Assembly (NCBI RefSeq): GCF_014172405.1
Contig: NZ_WNXC01000006.1
Span: forward strand, 124,001-188,000
Direction of reading: 5' to 3'
Length of the DNA: 64,000 nt
Origin: Pedobacter gandavensis
Lineage (GTDB): Bacteria > Bacteroidota > Bacteroidia > Sphingobacteriales > Sphingobacteriaceae
A program made the position numbers and the translations under genes. Below, piece by piece: positions 52,824 through 61,566 of this stretch (position 1 is its first letter; each line of letters opens with the position of its first letter). Under the pieces are notes generated by a model. That model was not told the DNA's origin. It did no database searches and saw only the letters and a list, made by a program, of their open reading frames with translations.

Positions 52824-54857
52824 TTAAGCCATCAAGGAAATCACCATATCAATTAATTTTATTCCGATAAATGGAGCGATTACTCCTCCTATTCCGTAAA
52901 TCAACAAGTTGCGACGCAACAAGGCACTAGCCCCAATTGGTTTGTAAGAAACCCCACGTAAAGCAACTGGAATCAACAAAGGAATCACAATCGCATTGAA
53001 GATCACGGCAGATAGGATGGCCGTTTCCGGGCTGTGCAAATTCATGATGTTCAAGCTGCGTAAAGCAGGGATAGACACGATGAATAATGCCGGTACGATG
53101 GCGAAATATTTTGCCACGTCATTGGCGATAGAGAAGGTGGTTAGCGTTCCTCTGGTGATCAGCAATTGCTTTCCAATTTCAACGATCTCAATCAATTTGG
53201 TCGGATCATTGTCCAGATCTACCATGTTACCCGCTTCTTTTGCCGCCTGAGTACCACTGTTCATGGCTACACCCACGTCTGCTTGTGCCAGCGCCGGTGC
53301 ATCATTGGTACCATCACCCATCATCGCCACCAATTTACCCAAGGCTTGTTCTTCTTTGATATAGTTCATTTTATCCTCAGGCTTCGCCTCCGCAATAAAA
53401 TCATCTACCCCTGCTTTTTCCGCAATAAACTTGGCTGTTAATGGATTATCACCGGTCACCATTACCGTTTTTACACCCATCTTACGCAGACGTTCGAAAC
53501 GCTCGCTGATGCCTGGTTTAATGATATCCTGCAATTCAATCACTCCTAATGCCTGTTCATTTTCTGAAACGACCAGTGGCGTACCCCCATTACTGGCGAT
53601 TCTTTTCACCTGCTCTTCGATGTCCATTGGGAAAGGATTTCCCGCAGCAAGCACGATATTTCTGATCGAATCGAAAGCACCTTTTCTGATGCGCCTACCA
53701 TCGGGAGTATCCAGACCACTAGACCTGGTTTCTGCTGTAAATTTGATGAATTTAGAACCTTCAGGAGGAGAAGTAATTAATTTAGAATCTTGAGCTGCCG
53801 CCAGTTCAATGATCGACTTTCCTTCCGGAGTTTCATCAGCCAAAGAGCTCAATACGCAAGCATCCGTAAAACTTTTAATGATGATCCCTGCAGTTGGGTA
53901 GAAATTAGTTGCCTTACGGTTACCAATCGTGATCGTTCCTGTTTTATCCAACAGCAACACATCAATATCACCAGCAGTTTCTACCGCTTTACCTGATTTA
54001 GTGATCACATTCGCTCTTAAAGCCCTATCCATTCCCGCGATACCGATAGCCGATAATAAACCACCAATGGTGGTTGGAATCAGACACACAAAAAGTGCGA
54101 TAAAAGAAGCAATGGTGATTGGTGTATTCGAATAATCAGCGAATGGTTTTAAAGTGATACAGACAATGATGAATACCAGGGTAAAACCGGCTAGCAAGAT
54201 CGTCAATGCAATCTCATTAGGCGTTTTCTGACGGGAAGCACCTTCCACCAAAGCGATCATTTTATCCAGAAAACTTTCACCTGGGGCGGTACTCACTTGT
54301 ACTTTAATCCGATCGGAAAGGACTTTTGTACCTCCGGTTACCGATGATTTATCGCCACCTGATTCTCTGATTACAGGAGCAGACTCACCAGTAATTGCTG
54401 ACTCATCGATGGTGGCAATACCTGAAATGATCTCTCCATCTGTCGGGATCGTATCTCCGGTTTCGCAGAAAAACACATCTCCTTTTTTCAATTGATTAGA
54501 AGAGCGAATTTCAATAGTACCATCGCTCAACACTACTTTTGCAGGTGTTTCTTCCCTGGTTTTACGCAAACTATCTGCCTGAGCCTTACCCCTTGCTTCG
54601 GCAATCGCCTCTGCAAAGTTGGCGAATAACACGGTTAAAAGGAGTACGAGAAATACGACAAAGTTATATCCGAAAGAACCCTGACTGGAATTACTGATGG
54701 AATAGATGGTGACTACCAGCATTACAAATGTTCCAATCTCCACGGTAAACATTACCGGATTGCGAATCATCAAACGCGGATCAAGTTTGATAAATGATTG
54801 CCTTAATGCAGTATTCACTAAAGCAGGTTCAAATAATATATTAGATTTATTTTTCAT
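52824..54857 (-). CDS. kdpB: Potassium-transporting P-type ATPase subunit KdpB
   Basis: KdpB hydrolyses ATP to drive K+ uptake. The 677-residue protein has TGES (near 152), the phosphorylation site LLDKTGTIT (near 301), and GDGTNDAPALAQADVG in the hinge. I use ATG 54857; the frame extends to a TTG seven codons earlier. It follows kdpA by 131 nt, a gap that shows no ORF. Confidence 0.97.
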   Translation of the reverse strand: MKNKSNILFEPALVNTALRQSFIKLDPRLMIRNPVMFTVEIGTFVMLVVTIYSISNSSQGSFGYNFVVFLVLLLTVLFANFAEAIAEARGKAQADSLRKTREETPAKVVLSDGTIEIRSSNQLKKGDVFFCETGDTIPTDGEIISGIATIDESAITGESAPVIRESGGDKSSVTGGTKVLSDRIKVQVSTAPGESFLDKMIALVEGASRQKTPNEIALTILLAGFTLVFIIVCITLKPFADYSNTPITIASFIALFVCLIPTTIGGLLSAIGIAGMDRALRANVITKSGKAVETAGDIDVLLLDKTGTITIGNRKATNFYPTAGIIIKSFTDACVLSSLADETPEGKSIIELAAAQDSKLITSPPEGSKFIKFTAETRSSGLDTPDGRRIRKGAFDSIRNIVLAAGNPFPMDIEEQVKRIASNGGTPLVVSENEQALGVIELQDIIKPGISERFERLRKMGVKTVMVTGDNPLTAKFIAEKAGVDDFIAEAKPEDKMNYIKEEQALGKLVAMMGDGTNDAPALAQADVGVAMNSGTQAAKEAGNMVDLDNDPTKLIEIVEIGKQLLITRGTLTTFSIANDVAKYFAIVPALFIVSIPALRSLNIMNLHSPETAILSAVIFNAIVIPLLIPVALRGVSYKPIGASALLRRNLLIYGIGGVIAPFIGIKLIDMVISLMA

Positions 54858-54988
54858 TGGGATCTTATTGTTTTTCAATGGTAATGAAGCTATCGTTGAT
54901 GGTTTCTTAACATCAAATTGTTTTCCATGCTGATGAAACCATCACCCGCATTACAAATTTTTATTTTATGGATTACCTAATGCTATTC

Positions 54989-56707
54989 CTACTTGATCAT
55001 GCTGAAATGTTCCGCTAAAGGACCAAGTGTTAATGCTGGGAAAAAGGCAAGGGCAGCAATAATTACGATCACTACAAATGTCATGACACCAAAGGTTAAA
55101 GTATCTGTTTTCAAAGTACCTGCGGATTCAGGAATGTATTTCTTCGAAGCCAGTAAACCAGCGATAGCCACGGGACCGATGATCGGAAGGAAACGTCCGA
55201 GCAGCAATACAAAACCGGTCATTACGTTCCAGAACATGTTATTATCACCTAAACCTTCGAATCCAGATCCGTTATTTGCTGCTGCTGAAGTGGTTTCATA
55301 CAACATTTCAGAGAAGCCATGGAAACCAGGATTATTTAACCAGCTTGCCGGTTTCACCAACCAATCCGCATCCGGGAAGTTGGTTACCGTATAGGCGGCA
55401 AGGGCAGTTCCTACCAGGATAATGAAGGGGTGTAAAAGCGCGATGATGGAAGCAATTTTAACCTCCCGGGCTTCAACTTTATGTCCGAGGAATTCCGGTG
55501 TTCTACCCACCATCAATCCGGAAATAAACACCGCAATAATGATAAAGATAAAGTAGTTCAATATCCCGACCCCACAACCTCCATAGAAGCAGTTCATCAT
55601 CATGGCGATCAATTGATACATCCCGGTTAAAGGCATTGCACTATCGTGCATCGAGTTAATTGACCCCGTAGAGATGATCGTGGTTACGGTACTCCAATAG
55701 GCGGTTGCGGTAGCTCCAAACCGGACCTCCTTCCCTTCCATGGCTCCTGTGAGCTGACTGACGCCCATTTTGGCAATATTCGGACTGCCTCCGGTTTCGG
55801 AGATCACCGTTGGAACGAGCAAGAGCATCATCCCCAAGGTCATGATTCCGAAGATTACCCATGCCATTTTCTTTCTGCGGATAAAATATCCAAAAGCGAA
55901 AACCATGGCGATAGGAATGATCACTTGTGAAATCACTTCTACCATATTGCTGAGGTAGTTTGGATTTTCCAATGGATGCGCGCCATTGGCTCCAAACCAG
56001 CCACCACCGTTAGTACCTAGATGTTTAATGGCGACGAAACCTGCTGCCGGACCACGGGACACCTGCACCGTATCTCCTTGAAGCGAGATAAACTGATCTT
56101 TACCTTCATAACTTGTAGGCGTTCCGTTGAAAGCTAGGATCGTAGCAACAACAATAGAAAGTGGCAATAATAAGCGGGTAATTGAGCAGGTAAAGAATAC
56201 CCAGAAGTTACCTAAATTAGTGGTTGTTTTATCTCTGAATGCCTTAAATAAGACTACTGCAGCGGCAATACCTGTTGCAGCACTTACAAATTGCAAGAAC
56301 ATAAACACAAAGTGTTGTGTGAAATAGGTTGCTCCGGTTTCCCCTGAATAATGTTGCAGGTTACAGTTGACCACAAAACTAATGATGCTGTTGAAAGCAA
56401 GATCTGGTGATTGGCCGAGGTTACCATCTGGATTTAATGGCAGTTTATCCTGGTAGAGTAAGGCGAAAAAACCGTAAACTAACCACACCATATTGATCAT
56501 CAACAGCGCTTTCATGTGCTGCTTCCAATTCATGGATTCCTCTGGGTTAATTCCGGACAATTTATAGATTCCTTTTTCAAGGGGTTTTAGAAAGTCAGTC
56601 CAGACCTTCTCACCTGCAAACATTTTTGCCAGATAAATACCCAAAGGTATTCCGATTAGCAAAGTAATGGCGTAGGTGGCAATAATACCTAGTAATTCAG
56701 TGTTCAT
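54989..56707 (-). CDS. kdpA: Potassium-transporting ATPase subunit KdpA
   Basis: KdpA is the K+-selective channel-like subunit. The 572-residue membrane protein has four selectivity-filter-like loops, among them LGTNGGGWFGANGAHPLENP, CSITRLLLPLS and TSAAANNGSGFEGL. Full length. kdpF lies 9 nt upstream. Confidence 0.97.
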   Translation of the reverse strand: MNTELLGIIATYAITLLIGIPLGIYLAKMFAGEKVWTDFLKPLEKGIYKLSGINPEESMNWKQHMKALLMINMVWLVYGFFALLYQDKLPLNPDGNLGQSPDLAFNSIISFVVNCNLQHYSGETGATYFTQHFVFMFLQFVSAATGIAAAVVLFKAFRDKTTTNLGNFWVFFTCSITRLLLPLSIVVATILAFNGTPTSYEGKDQFISLQGDTVQVSRGPAAGFVAIKHLGTNGGGWFGANGAHPLENPNYLSNMVEVISQVIIPIAMVFAFGYFIRRKKMAWVIFGIMTLGMMLLLVPTVISETGGSPNIAKMGVSQLTGAMEGKEVRFGATATAYWSTVTTIISTGSINSMHDSAMPLTGMYQLIAMMMNCFYGGCGVGILNYFIFIIIAVFISGLMVGRTPEFLGHKVEAREVKIASIIALLHPFIILVGTALAAYTVTNFPDADWLVKPASWLNNPGFHGFSEMLYETTSAAANNGSGFEGLGDNNMFWNVMTGFVLLLGRFLPIIGPVAIAGLLASKKYIPESAGTLKTDTLTFGVMTFVVIVIIAALAFFPALTLGPLAEHFSMIK

Positions 56708-56716
56708 AACAGTTAA

Positions 56717-56794
56717 TTAAAATTTTTCGGGTTTAATCAGCACGTATACCATGTAGATAAATACTGCGATTGCGATAATGAATAATGCGATCAT
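56717..56794 (-). CDS. kdpF: Potassium-transporting ATPase subunit KdpF
   Basis: Read directly: a 25-residue peptide MIALFIIAIAVFIYMVYVLI ending KPEKF, one membrane helix with the Y.LI.PEKF end typical of KdpF. It lies 9 nt before kdpA and stabilises the KdpABC complex. Confidence 0.88.
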   Translation of the reverse strand: MIALFIIAIAVFIYMVYVLIKPEKF

Positions 56795-56799
56795 AATTT

Positions 56800-56883
56800 T
56801 TAGATTTTTTCGAACCAGTCGATTGATTTGTAGAATACCCAAACCATGAGGAGCAGGGCGAGCAGAAGAACGATTGTTAACAT
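56800..56883 (-). CDS. 27-residue membrane peptide at the head of the kdp operon
   Basis: Read directly: MLTIVLLLALLLMVWVFYK then SIDWFEKI. It has one membrane helix and an amphipathic end, and lies 5 nt before kdpF. It is the first ORF after the sigma-54-like promoter. It is similar in size to KdpF but different in sequence. I know of no named family. The clean ATG, stop and spacing suggest it is translated. Confidence 0.6.
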   Translation of the reverse strand: MLTIVLLLALLLMVWVFYKSIDWFEKI

Positions 56884-56909
56884 AATTTTATTTATTTAAA
56901 TGCCTATTG

Positions 56910-56924
56910 CCAATCGACATACCA
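56910..56924 (-). promoter_or_regulatory. Sigma-54-type promoter of the kdp operon
   Basis: On the minus strand TGGTATG-TCGA-TTGG (complement of 56910-56924) fits the TGGYAYR-N4-TTGC consensus at all fixed positions but one. Transcription would start near 56898, about 15 nt before the first small ORF. The neighbouring regulator is NtrC-type with GAFTGA, as sigma-54 promoters require. Confidence 0.65.
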
Positions 56925-56959
56925 AAAAACCAGAAAACCTTCTAAACAACTGAAAATCA

Positions 56960-56976
56960 ATAGTTAATTTAACTAT
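56960..56976. promoter_or_regulatory. 17-bp palindrome, likely enhancer site of the NtrC-type regulator
   Basis: ATAGTTAA-T-TTAACTAT is a perfect inverted repeat with 8-bp arms, centred about 70 bp upstream of the predicted kdp start site. The distance and symmetry fit an upstream activating site. Outer TGAAAAT/ATTTTACA stretches extend the dyad imperfectly. Confidence 0.55.
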
Positions 56977-57005
56977 ATTATTTTACATTAAATAATGGGC
57001 ATAAA

Positions 57006-57033
57006 AAAAACCTTCCATTTTGGAAGGGTTCTT
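57006..57033 (-). terminator. Terminator after the NtrC-type regulator
   Basis: CCTTCCA-TTT-TGGAAGG (57011-57027) forms a stem; read on the minus strand it is followed by a run of T residues. It ends the regulator transcript and separates it from the kdp promoter. Confidence 0.82.
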
Positions 57034-57064
57034 TATCATAATGAATGGATCGTATTTTCAGAGT

Positions 57065-58396
57065 TTAGCTGAGCTTATACTCTTCCATTTTACGGTATAG
57101 GGTGGTTAAACCAATCCCAAGCAGCCTGGCGGCTTCCGTTTTATTACCTCTGGTATGCTTGATTACCTTATTGATGTGCTGCTTTTCCATCACCTGCATT
57201 TTCATAGAATCCTCTTCCTGCACTTCGGAATGAAACTCATATGGCAAGAGGTTGGCGGTAGCGACATTCCCATCTGCGAGAATCACCACACGCTCCATCA
57301 CGTTTTTAAGTTCCCGGATGTTTCCTTTCCAAACATGCTTTAGCAGCAGCTCCGTAAAACTTTCGTCCATGGTAAAGTCGGGCTTATTCACTTTTGCCGA
57401 AAACTCCTTCAGGTAGTGTTTTGCAATCATTATAATATCCGTTTTCCGCTGCGCGAGATTTGGCAATTCAATAGAAAATACGGAAAGTCGATAGTAAAGA
57501 TCCAGCCTAAACCTACCTGCATCGGCCTCTTCTTTAAGACCTCTGTTGGTGGCCGCAATGATCCTGACATTCACTTTACTCGTTTGGGTATCCCCTAACT
57601 TGATGAAAGTTTGATTTTCCAGGACCCGCAAAAGCTTGGCTTGTAAATCCAGGTTCATTTCCCCGATTTCATCCAGGAACAGCGTTCCCTCATGGGCCTC
57701 TTCCAGTAAACCTCGTTTATCTTTGCTGGCACCGGTAAACGCACCTTGTTTGTAACCAAACAGCTCACTTTCCAGCAGTTCCGGGTTAAAACCGCTACAG
57801 TTCAGGGCCACAAAAGGTTTGTTTTTCCTGGGACTTTCATAATGAATGGCCTGGGCAAAAACCTCCTTCCCTGTACCTGTTTCTCCGAGTAAAAGTACAG
57901 TGGTATCCGTACCGGCCACCTTTTGTGCCAGATCTAGTGCCTCTTTCATGGCTTTCGACTGCCCCAGGATGGAGCTAAAGCTATATTTTTTGCTGATTTT
58001 ATTTTCCAGTTCAAATACCCTGCGCTGAAGTTTCACTTTATCCATGGCCTTATAAACCAATGGAATGATCTTATCATTATCATCACCCTTAGTGATGTAA
58101 TCAAACGCACCATTTCTCATGGCCATGACCCCATCGGAGATGGTTCCAAAGGCGGTCAGGTTGATGACTTCTACGTAAGGCTTGATCTTTTTGATTTCTT
58201 TTACCAGTTCCACACCATTGAAATCGGGAAGTTTCACATCGCTGATCACGACATTTACATCCTGCATGCTGAGGGTTTTCAACCCTTCCTTTCCAGTATT
58301 GGCTTGAAACACCTTAAATCCTTCCAGCTCTATAATCCTTGCCAGAAGGCTACAGATTTTTTTCTCGTCATCTATGATTAGGACGGTGTCTTGCAT
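57065..58396 (-). CDS. Sigma-54-dependent NtrC-type response regulator
   Basis: The 443-residue protein has a receiver domain (D53 in ISDVKLPD; K103 in ITKGD), an AAA+ domain with Walker A GETGTGKE (171-178), GAFTGA loop (218-223), Walker B TLFLDEIGE (238-246), and a Fis-type HTH at the end (NKTEAARLLGIGLTTLYRKM). ATG 58396 leaves a 10-nt gap to the deacylase gene upstream. Its place next to the sigma-54-like kdp promoter suggests it takes the role of KdpE. No KdpE-type regulator is present in the window. Confidence 0.92.
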   Translation of the reverse strand: MQDTVLIIDDEKKICSLLARIIELEGFKVFQANTGKEGLKTLSMQDVNVVISDVKLPDFNGVELVKEIKKIKPYVEVINLTAFGTISDGVMAMRNGAFDYITKGDDNDKIIPLVYKAMDKVKLQRRVFELENKISKKYSFSSILGQSKAMKEALDLAQKVAGTDTTVLLLGETGTGKEVFAQAIHYESPRKNKPFVALNCSGFNPELLESELFGYKQGAFTGASKDKRGLLEEAHEGTLFLDEIGEMNLDLQAKLLRVLENQTFIKLGDTQTSKVNVRIIAATNRGLKEEADAGRFRLDLYYRLSVFSIELPNLAQRKTDIIMIAKHYLKEFSAKVNKPDFTMDESFTELLLKHVWKGNIRELKNVMERVVILADGNVATANLLPYEFHSEVQEEDSMKMQVMEKQHINKVIKHTRGNKTEAARLLGIGLTTLYRKMEEYKLS

Positions 58397-58406
58397 ATCG
58401 TTAATT

Positions 58407-59570
58407 TCAACAATTATAATAATTATCTGACACAACTAGGGTTTTCTTCTGACCGTGGTTGCTAAATAAATTTTCCAGCATCCAGATGTAAGTTACAATT
58501 CCAGATCTGATTTCTTCTACATAAATGTATTCATCAGCCGTATGGGATCTGGCAGAGTCGCCGGGACCCATTTTTAGGGAAGGGACTTCCAGCCAGCCCT
58601 GATCGGAACTTGTTGGAGAGCAATAGGTCGTTTTTCCAATTTTTTTACCTGCCATCACTAAAGGATGATAGCCGTCAATAAAAGAAGGTTTCATGAGGTT
58701 TGGCCTGACTTTAATCTGGCAGTTGGTATGGTTCTGAATCGTTGTTAATATTTCTTTTGGGGTATAGCTATGGTTAAACCTGATGTCTACCGTAAAGTCA
58801 CATTCTCCAGGCACAATATTGTGCTGCAAACCAGCATGGACTTCGGTCACGGTCATTTTCACCGGACTGGCCAAATCGCCTTCGATGGGAAAGATAAAAT
58901 CTGAAAACCATTGAATGTCCAGCAGTGCCTTATAAATGGCATTGTCCCCTTCTTCCCTTGCCGCATGGCCAGGTTTACCGAAACTGGTACAGTCCAACAC
59001 CATAGATCCTTTCTCTGCTACGGCCATTTCCATTTGTGTAGGTTCCCCTACAATAGCAAAAGCAATGTTATGGAGCTCTGGCAGCACACTTTTCAGACCA
59101 TACTCCCCAGAAGTCTCTTCTTCTGCTGTTGCAGCCAGACACAAATTATACGGCATATTTTCAAATTCATGAAAATGCAGGAATGTAGCGATCAATGACA
59201 CCAAACATCCGCCGGCATCGTTACTCCCCAATCCATAAAGTTTTCCTTCCTGGATAAAAGGAAGAAAAGGATTGAAATGATACGCTTTGGTTGGCCTTAC
59301 CGTATCGTGGTGAGAATTCAACAACAAGGTCGGCTTTGCAGGATCGAAGTACTTATTATAACACCAGATGTTATTGCGCTTACGAAACGTAAAAACATGA
59401 TGTTGCTGCAGGAAAGCTTCAATCAGGTCTGCAGTATCATTTTCTTCGCCACTGAAAGAAGGTGTGGCAATCATTTTTTTTAACAAGTCCAGCGGATCTT
59501 CACTTAAAGTATAAAGGTCAGGCATTTTACCTGAACTGGTTTCTGAATGGGCATTCATAGTTAATTTCAT
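58407..59570 (-). CDS. M20-family deacylase, ArgE-like
   Basis: The 387-residue metallopeptidase-fold protein has metal-binding motifs NSHHDTVRP (near 91), GSNDAGG (near 118) and AEEETSG (near 150, catalytic Glu). In Bacteroidota this form is usually the acetylornithine/acetylcitrulline deacetylase of arginine synthesis. The other arg genes are not in the window except a GNAT enzyme 48 nt upstream. Start ATG 59570 or 59558 are both possible. Confidence 0.82.
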   Translation of the reverse strand: MKLTMNAHSETSSGKMPDLYTLSEDPLDLLKKMIATPSFSGEENDTADLIEAFLQQHHVFTFRKRNNIWCYNKYFDPAKPTLLLNSHHDTVRPTKAYHFNPFLPFIQEGKLYGLGSNDAGGCLVSLIATFLHFHEFENMPYNLCLAATAEEETSGEYGLKSVLPELHNIAFAIVGEPTQMEMAVAEKGSMVLDCTSFGKPGHAAREEGDNAIYKALLDIQWFSDFIFPIEGDLASPVKMTVTEVHAGLQHNIVPGECDFTVDIRFNHSYTPKEILTTIQNHTNCQIKVRPNLMKPSFIDGYHPLVMAGKKIGKTTYCSPTSSDQGWLEVPSLKMGPGDSARSHTADEYIYVEEIRSGIVTYIWMLENLFSNHGQKKTLVVSDNYYNC

Positions 59571-59618
59571 AATCGATAATTGTAATTAAACAACCGTTTT
59601 TTATAGGGACAATTTGAA

Positions 59619-60236
59619 TTAAGAGGAGAGCTTTGTTTTAGAGAAATATCGCTGATAAGATTCCACAGGGAGCTGTAATTCTGCAATATGATTTAGTTTT
59701 TCAGGATCGAACAACATGGCCGTACACAGGCAATTACATTTCTTCTTACCTTCTAACACGTCGTAATTGACGCAGCTTTTGCAACCTTCCCAGAAATTTG
59801 GATCATGGGTAATCTCTGCAAAAGTGACTGGCTCAAAGCCCAGTTGTGTATTCATCTTCATGATGGCCATTCCGGAAGTAATGCTAAATACTTTTGCATT
59901 TGGGTATTTTCTTCTGGAGATTCTGAACACCCTGTCCTTAATGGCTCTGGCGACGCCAGATTTTCTGAATTTTGGAGCAACAATCAGTCCGGAGTTAGAA
60001 ATAAACTGGTCATTTTCCCAGGTTTCAAAATAGCCAAATCCTACCCATTCTCCGCTACTGGTGACTGCAATTACCGCTTTTTCGTCCCTCATTTTCTGCG
60101 CAAGAGATTCTGGCGTTCTTTTTGAAATACCCGATCCGCGGGCAATCGCTGAAGATGCTGTTTCCTGAATTATTTCGTCTACGTATTTTATATCATTTAT
60201 GGTAGCAATACGCACAAAGATCATTGGATTTTCCAT
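59619..60236 (-). CDS. GNAT-family N-acetyltransferase, arginine-cluster type
   Basis: The 205-residue protein has a GNAT fold with acetyl-CoA loop VAPKFRKSGVARAI (about 86-99) and an unusual Cys-rich C-terminal part (GCKSCVNYDVL, KKCNCLCTAML) that could bind metal. Homologues of this form open arginine clusters in Bacteroidota and are thought to act in N-acetylglutamate formation. It precedes the ArgE-like gene, which supports this. Confidence 0.75.
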   Translation of the reverse strand: MENPMIFVRIATINDIKYVDEIIQETASSAIARGSGISKRTPESLAQKMRDEKAVIAVTSSGEWVGFGYFETWENDQFISNSGLIVAPKFRKSGVARAIKDRVFRISRRKYPNAKVFSITSGMAIMKMNTQLGFEPVTFAEITHDPNFWEGCKSCVNYDVLEGKKKCNCLCTAMLFDPEKLNHIAELQLPVESYQRYFSKTKLSS

Positions 60237-60430
60237 TAGTATTCTAATTTTACCGAAGCCCTGTTCAAAGCCGATGCCTAAGTCAGAAAAACCAACGAAA
60301 CTGGGTTTTATCGTTGATTAAGACGGCAATATTAATTTCATGACGTTGTTGTTACAATTGTAGACCTTACCAAAATGAAAGGGTTAATTTCATTTTAGTT
60401 ACCTTTACCAAAATTCAATTTTTAAAAATT

Positions 60431-61084
60431 ATGAAGCTAAACTTTTCCCTTCCCACTTCGTTTCTCTTTGCGCTCGCTCTCTTCGTTTCTTCCTGTCAAG
60501 ACAGTAAAAAACTACCCATTCTCGGGCCTAGAGAAGCCGTAACGGTAAAAAATTCGGATGGATCAATGGGTGTGGATACGGTTTATAAAACCATTCCCGC
60601 TTTTAGTTTCCTAAATCAGGATAGCGTTTTGGTTACGAATGATACCTTCAAAGACAAGATCTATATTGCTGATTTCTTCTTTACATCCTGTACTACGATT
60701 TGTCCGACGATGCACAGAAATATGAAAACGATTTTTGAGGAATATAAAGACAATCCGGAAGTGATGTTTTTATCACATACCATCGACTTCAAATATGATA
60801 CGCCTTCTGTCTTAAAGAAATATGCTCAAAAGCTAGGTGTTGACGGTCCGAAATGGCAATTTGTACACGGATCAAAAGATAGTGTCTATAAAATTGCAGA
60901 AAAAGACTATTTGGTAGCCGTAATGGAAGACAGCACCAATAGAGATGGTTACATTCACCAGGGATGGTTGATGTTGATCGACAAAAATAAACGTTTGCGT
61001 GGTGCTTATGATGGTACTGACGACAAACAGGTAGCACAGCTTAAGAAAGATGTGGCCATTTTACTTGCTGAAGATAAAAAATAA
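60431..61084 (+). CDS. SCO1/SenC copper chaperone (copy 2)
   Basis: The 217-residue lipoprotein (lipobox SSC, Cys near 22) has the SCO core TSCTTICPTMHRN (C-x3-C) and His in DGYIHQGWL. It is close to the copy at 41760 but with a different neighbour: a cytochrome c gene starts 2 nt downstream. It may serve a different oxidase. The 194-nt region upstream holds no gene; a TACCTTTA box at 60400-60407 is a possible promoter. Confidence 0.93.
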   Translation: MKLNFSLPTSFLFALALFVSSCQDSKKLPILGPREAVTVKNSDGSMGVDTVYKTIPAFSFLNQDSVLVTNDTFKDKIYIADFFFTSCTTICPTMHRNMKTIFEEYKDNPEVMFLSHTIDFKYDTPSVLKKYAQKLGVDGPKWQFVHGSKDSVYKIAEKDYLVAVMEDSTNRDGYIHQGWLMLIDKNKRLRGAYDGTDDKQVAQLKKDVAILLAEDKK

Positions 61085-61086
61085 CC

Positions 61087-61509
61087 ATGCGCAAACTACT
61101 CATCGCAATTCCAGTACTCTTCACCTTCATGATGATGATTTACTCCTGCCAAAGTGCAGATCAGGTAAAACAGGACATGTATTATACCAATGGAAGGGAT
61201 TATTACATCAAGTATTGCCAGAACTGTCATGGCGCGAAAGGCGAAGGATTAGGTTCCCTTGCTCCCCCACTTACGGATACGGTATTCCTTAAAGAGAATA
61301 GAAATAAGCTGGTTTGTTTCATCAAAAATGGAATGAGCGAACCTATAACCATTCATGGAAAGAAATACCAGGAGAAAATGCCTGACTTCCAGACTTTGGC
61401 TAACATAGACATTGCGAGGATTGTGGTATATATCACCAACTCTTTTGGCAATAAACAAGGCATGTATACTGCAGAGCAGGCTGCCGAAGATCTTAAGAAA
61501 TGTAAATAG
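61087..61509 (+). CDS. Small lipoprotein cytochrome c
   Basis: The 140-residue protein has a lipobox (IYSC, Cys near 20), one heme site CQNCHGAKGEGLG (near 42) and a probable axial Met in EKMPDF. It is a class I c-type cytochrome, probably an electron donor to an oxidase. It follows SCO1 copy 2 by 2 nt and ends at a terminator. Confidence 0.9.
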   Translation: MRKLLIAIPVLFTFMMMIYSCQSADQVKQDMYYTNGRDYYIKYCQNCHGAKGEGLGSLAPPLTDTVFLKENRNKLVCFIKNGMSEPITIHGKKYQEKMPDFQTLANIDIARIVVYITNSFGNKQGMYTAEQAAEDLKKCK

Positions 61510-61515
61510 AAAATC

Positions 61516-61558
61516 AGGCCGAATCTTCTAATTTTCATTTAGAGGATTCAGCCTTTTT
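61516..61558. terminator. Bidirectional terminator
   Basis: AGGCCGAATCTTCTAA (61516-61531) pairs with TTAGAGGATTCAGCCT (61539-61554) with two mismatches, followed by T residues. It lies between the convergent cytochrome c gene and the large exported-protein gene. Confidence 0.85.
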
Positions 61559-61566
61559 GCATTTAC

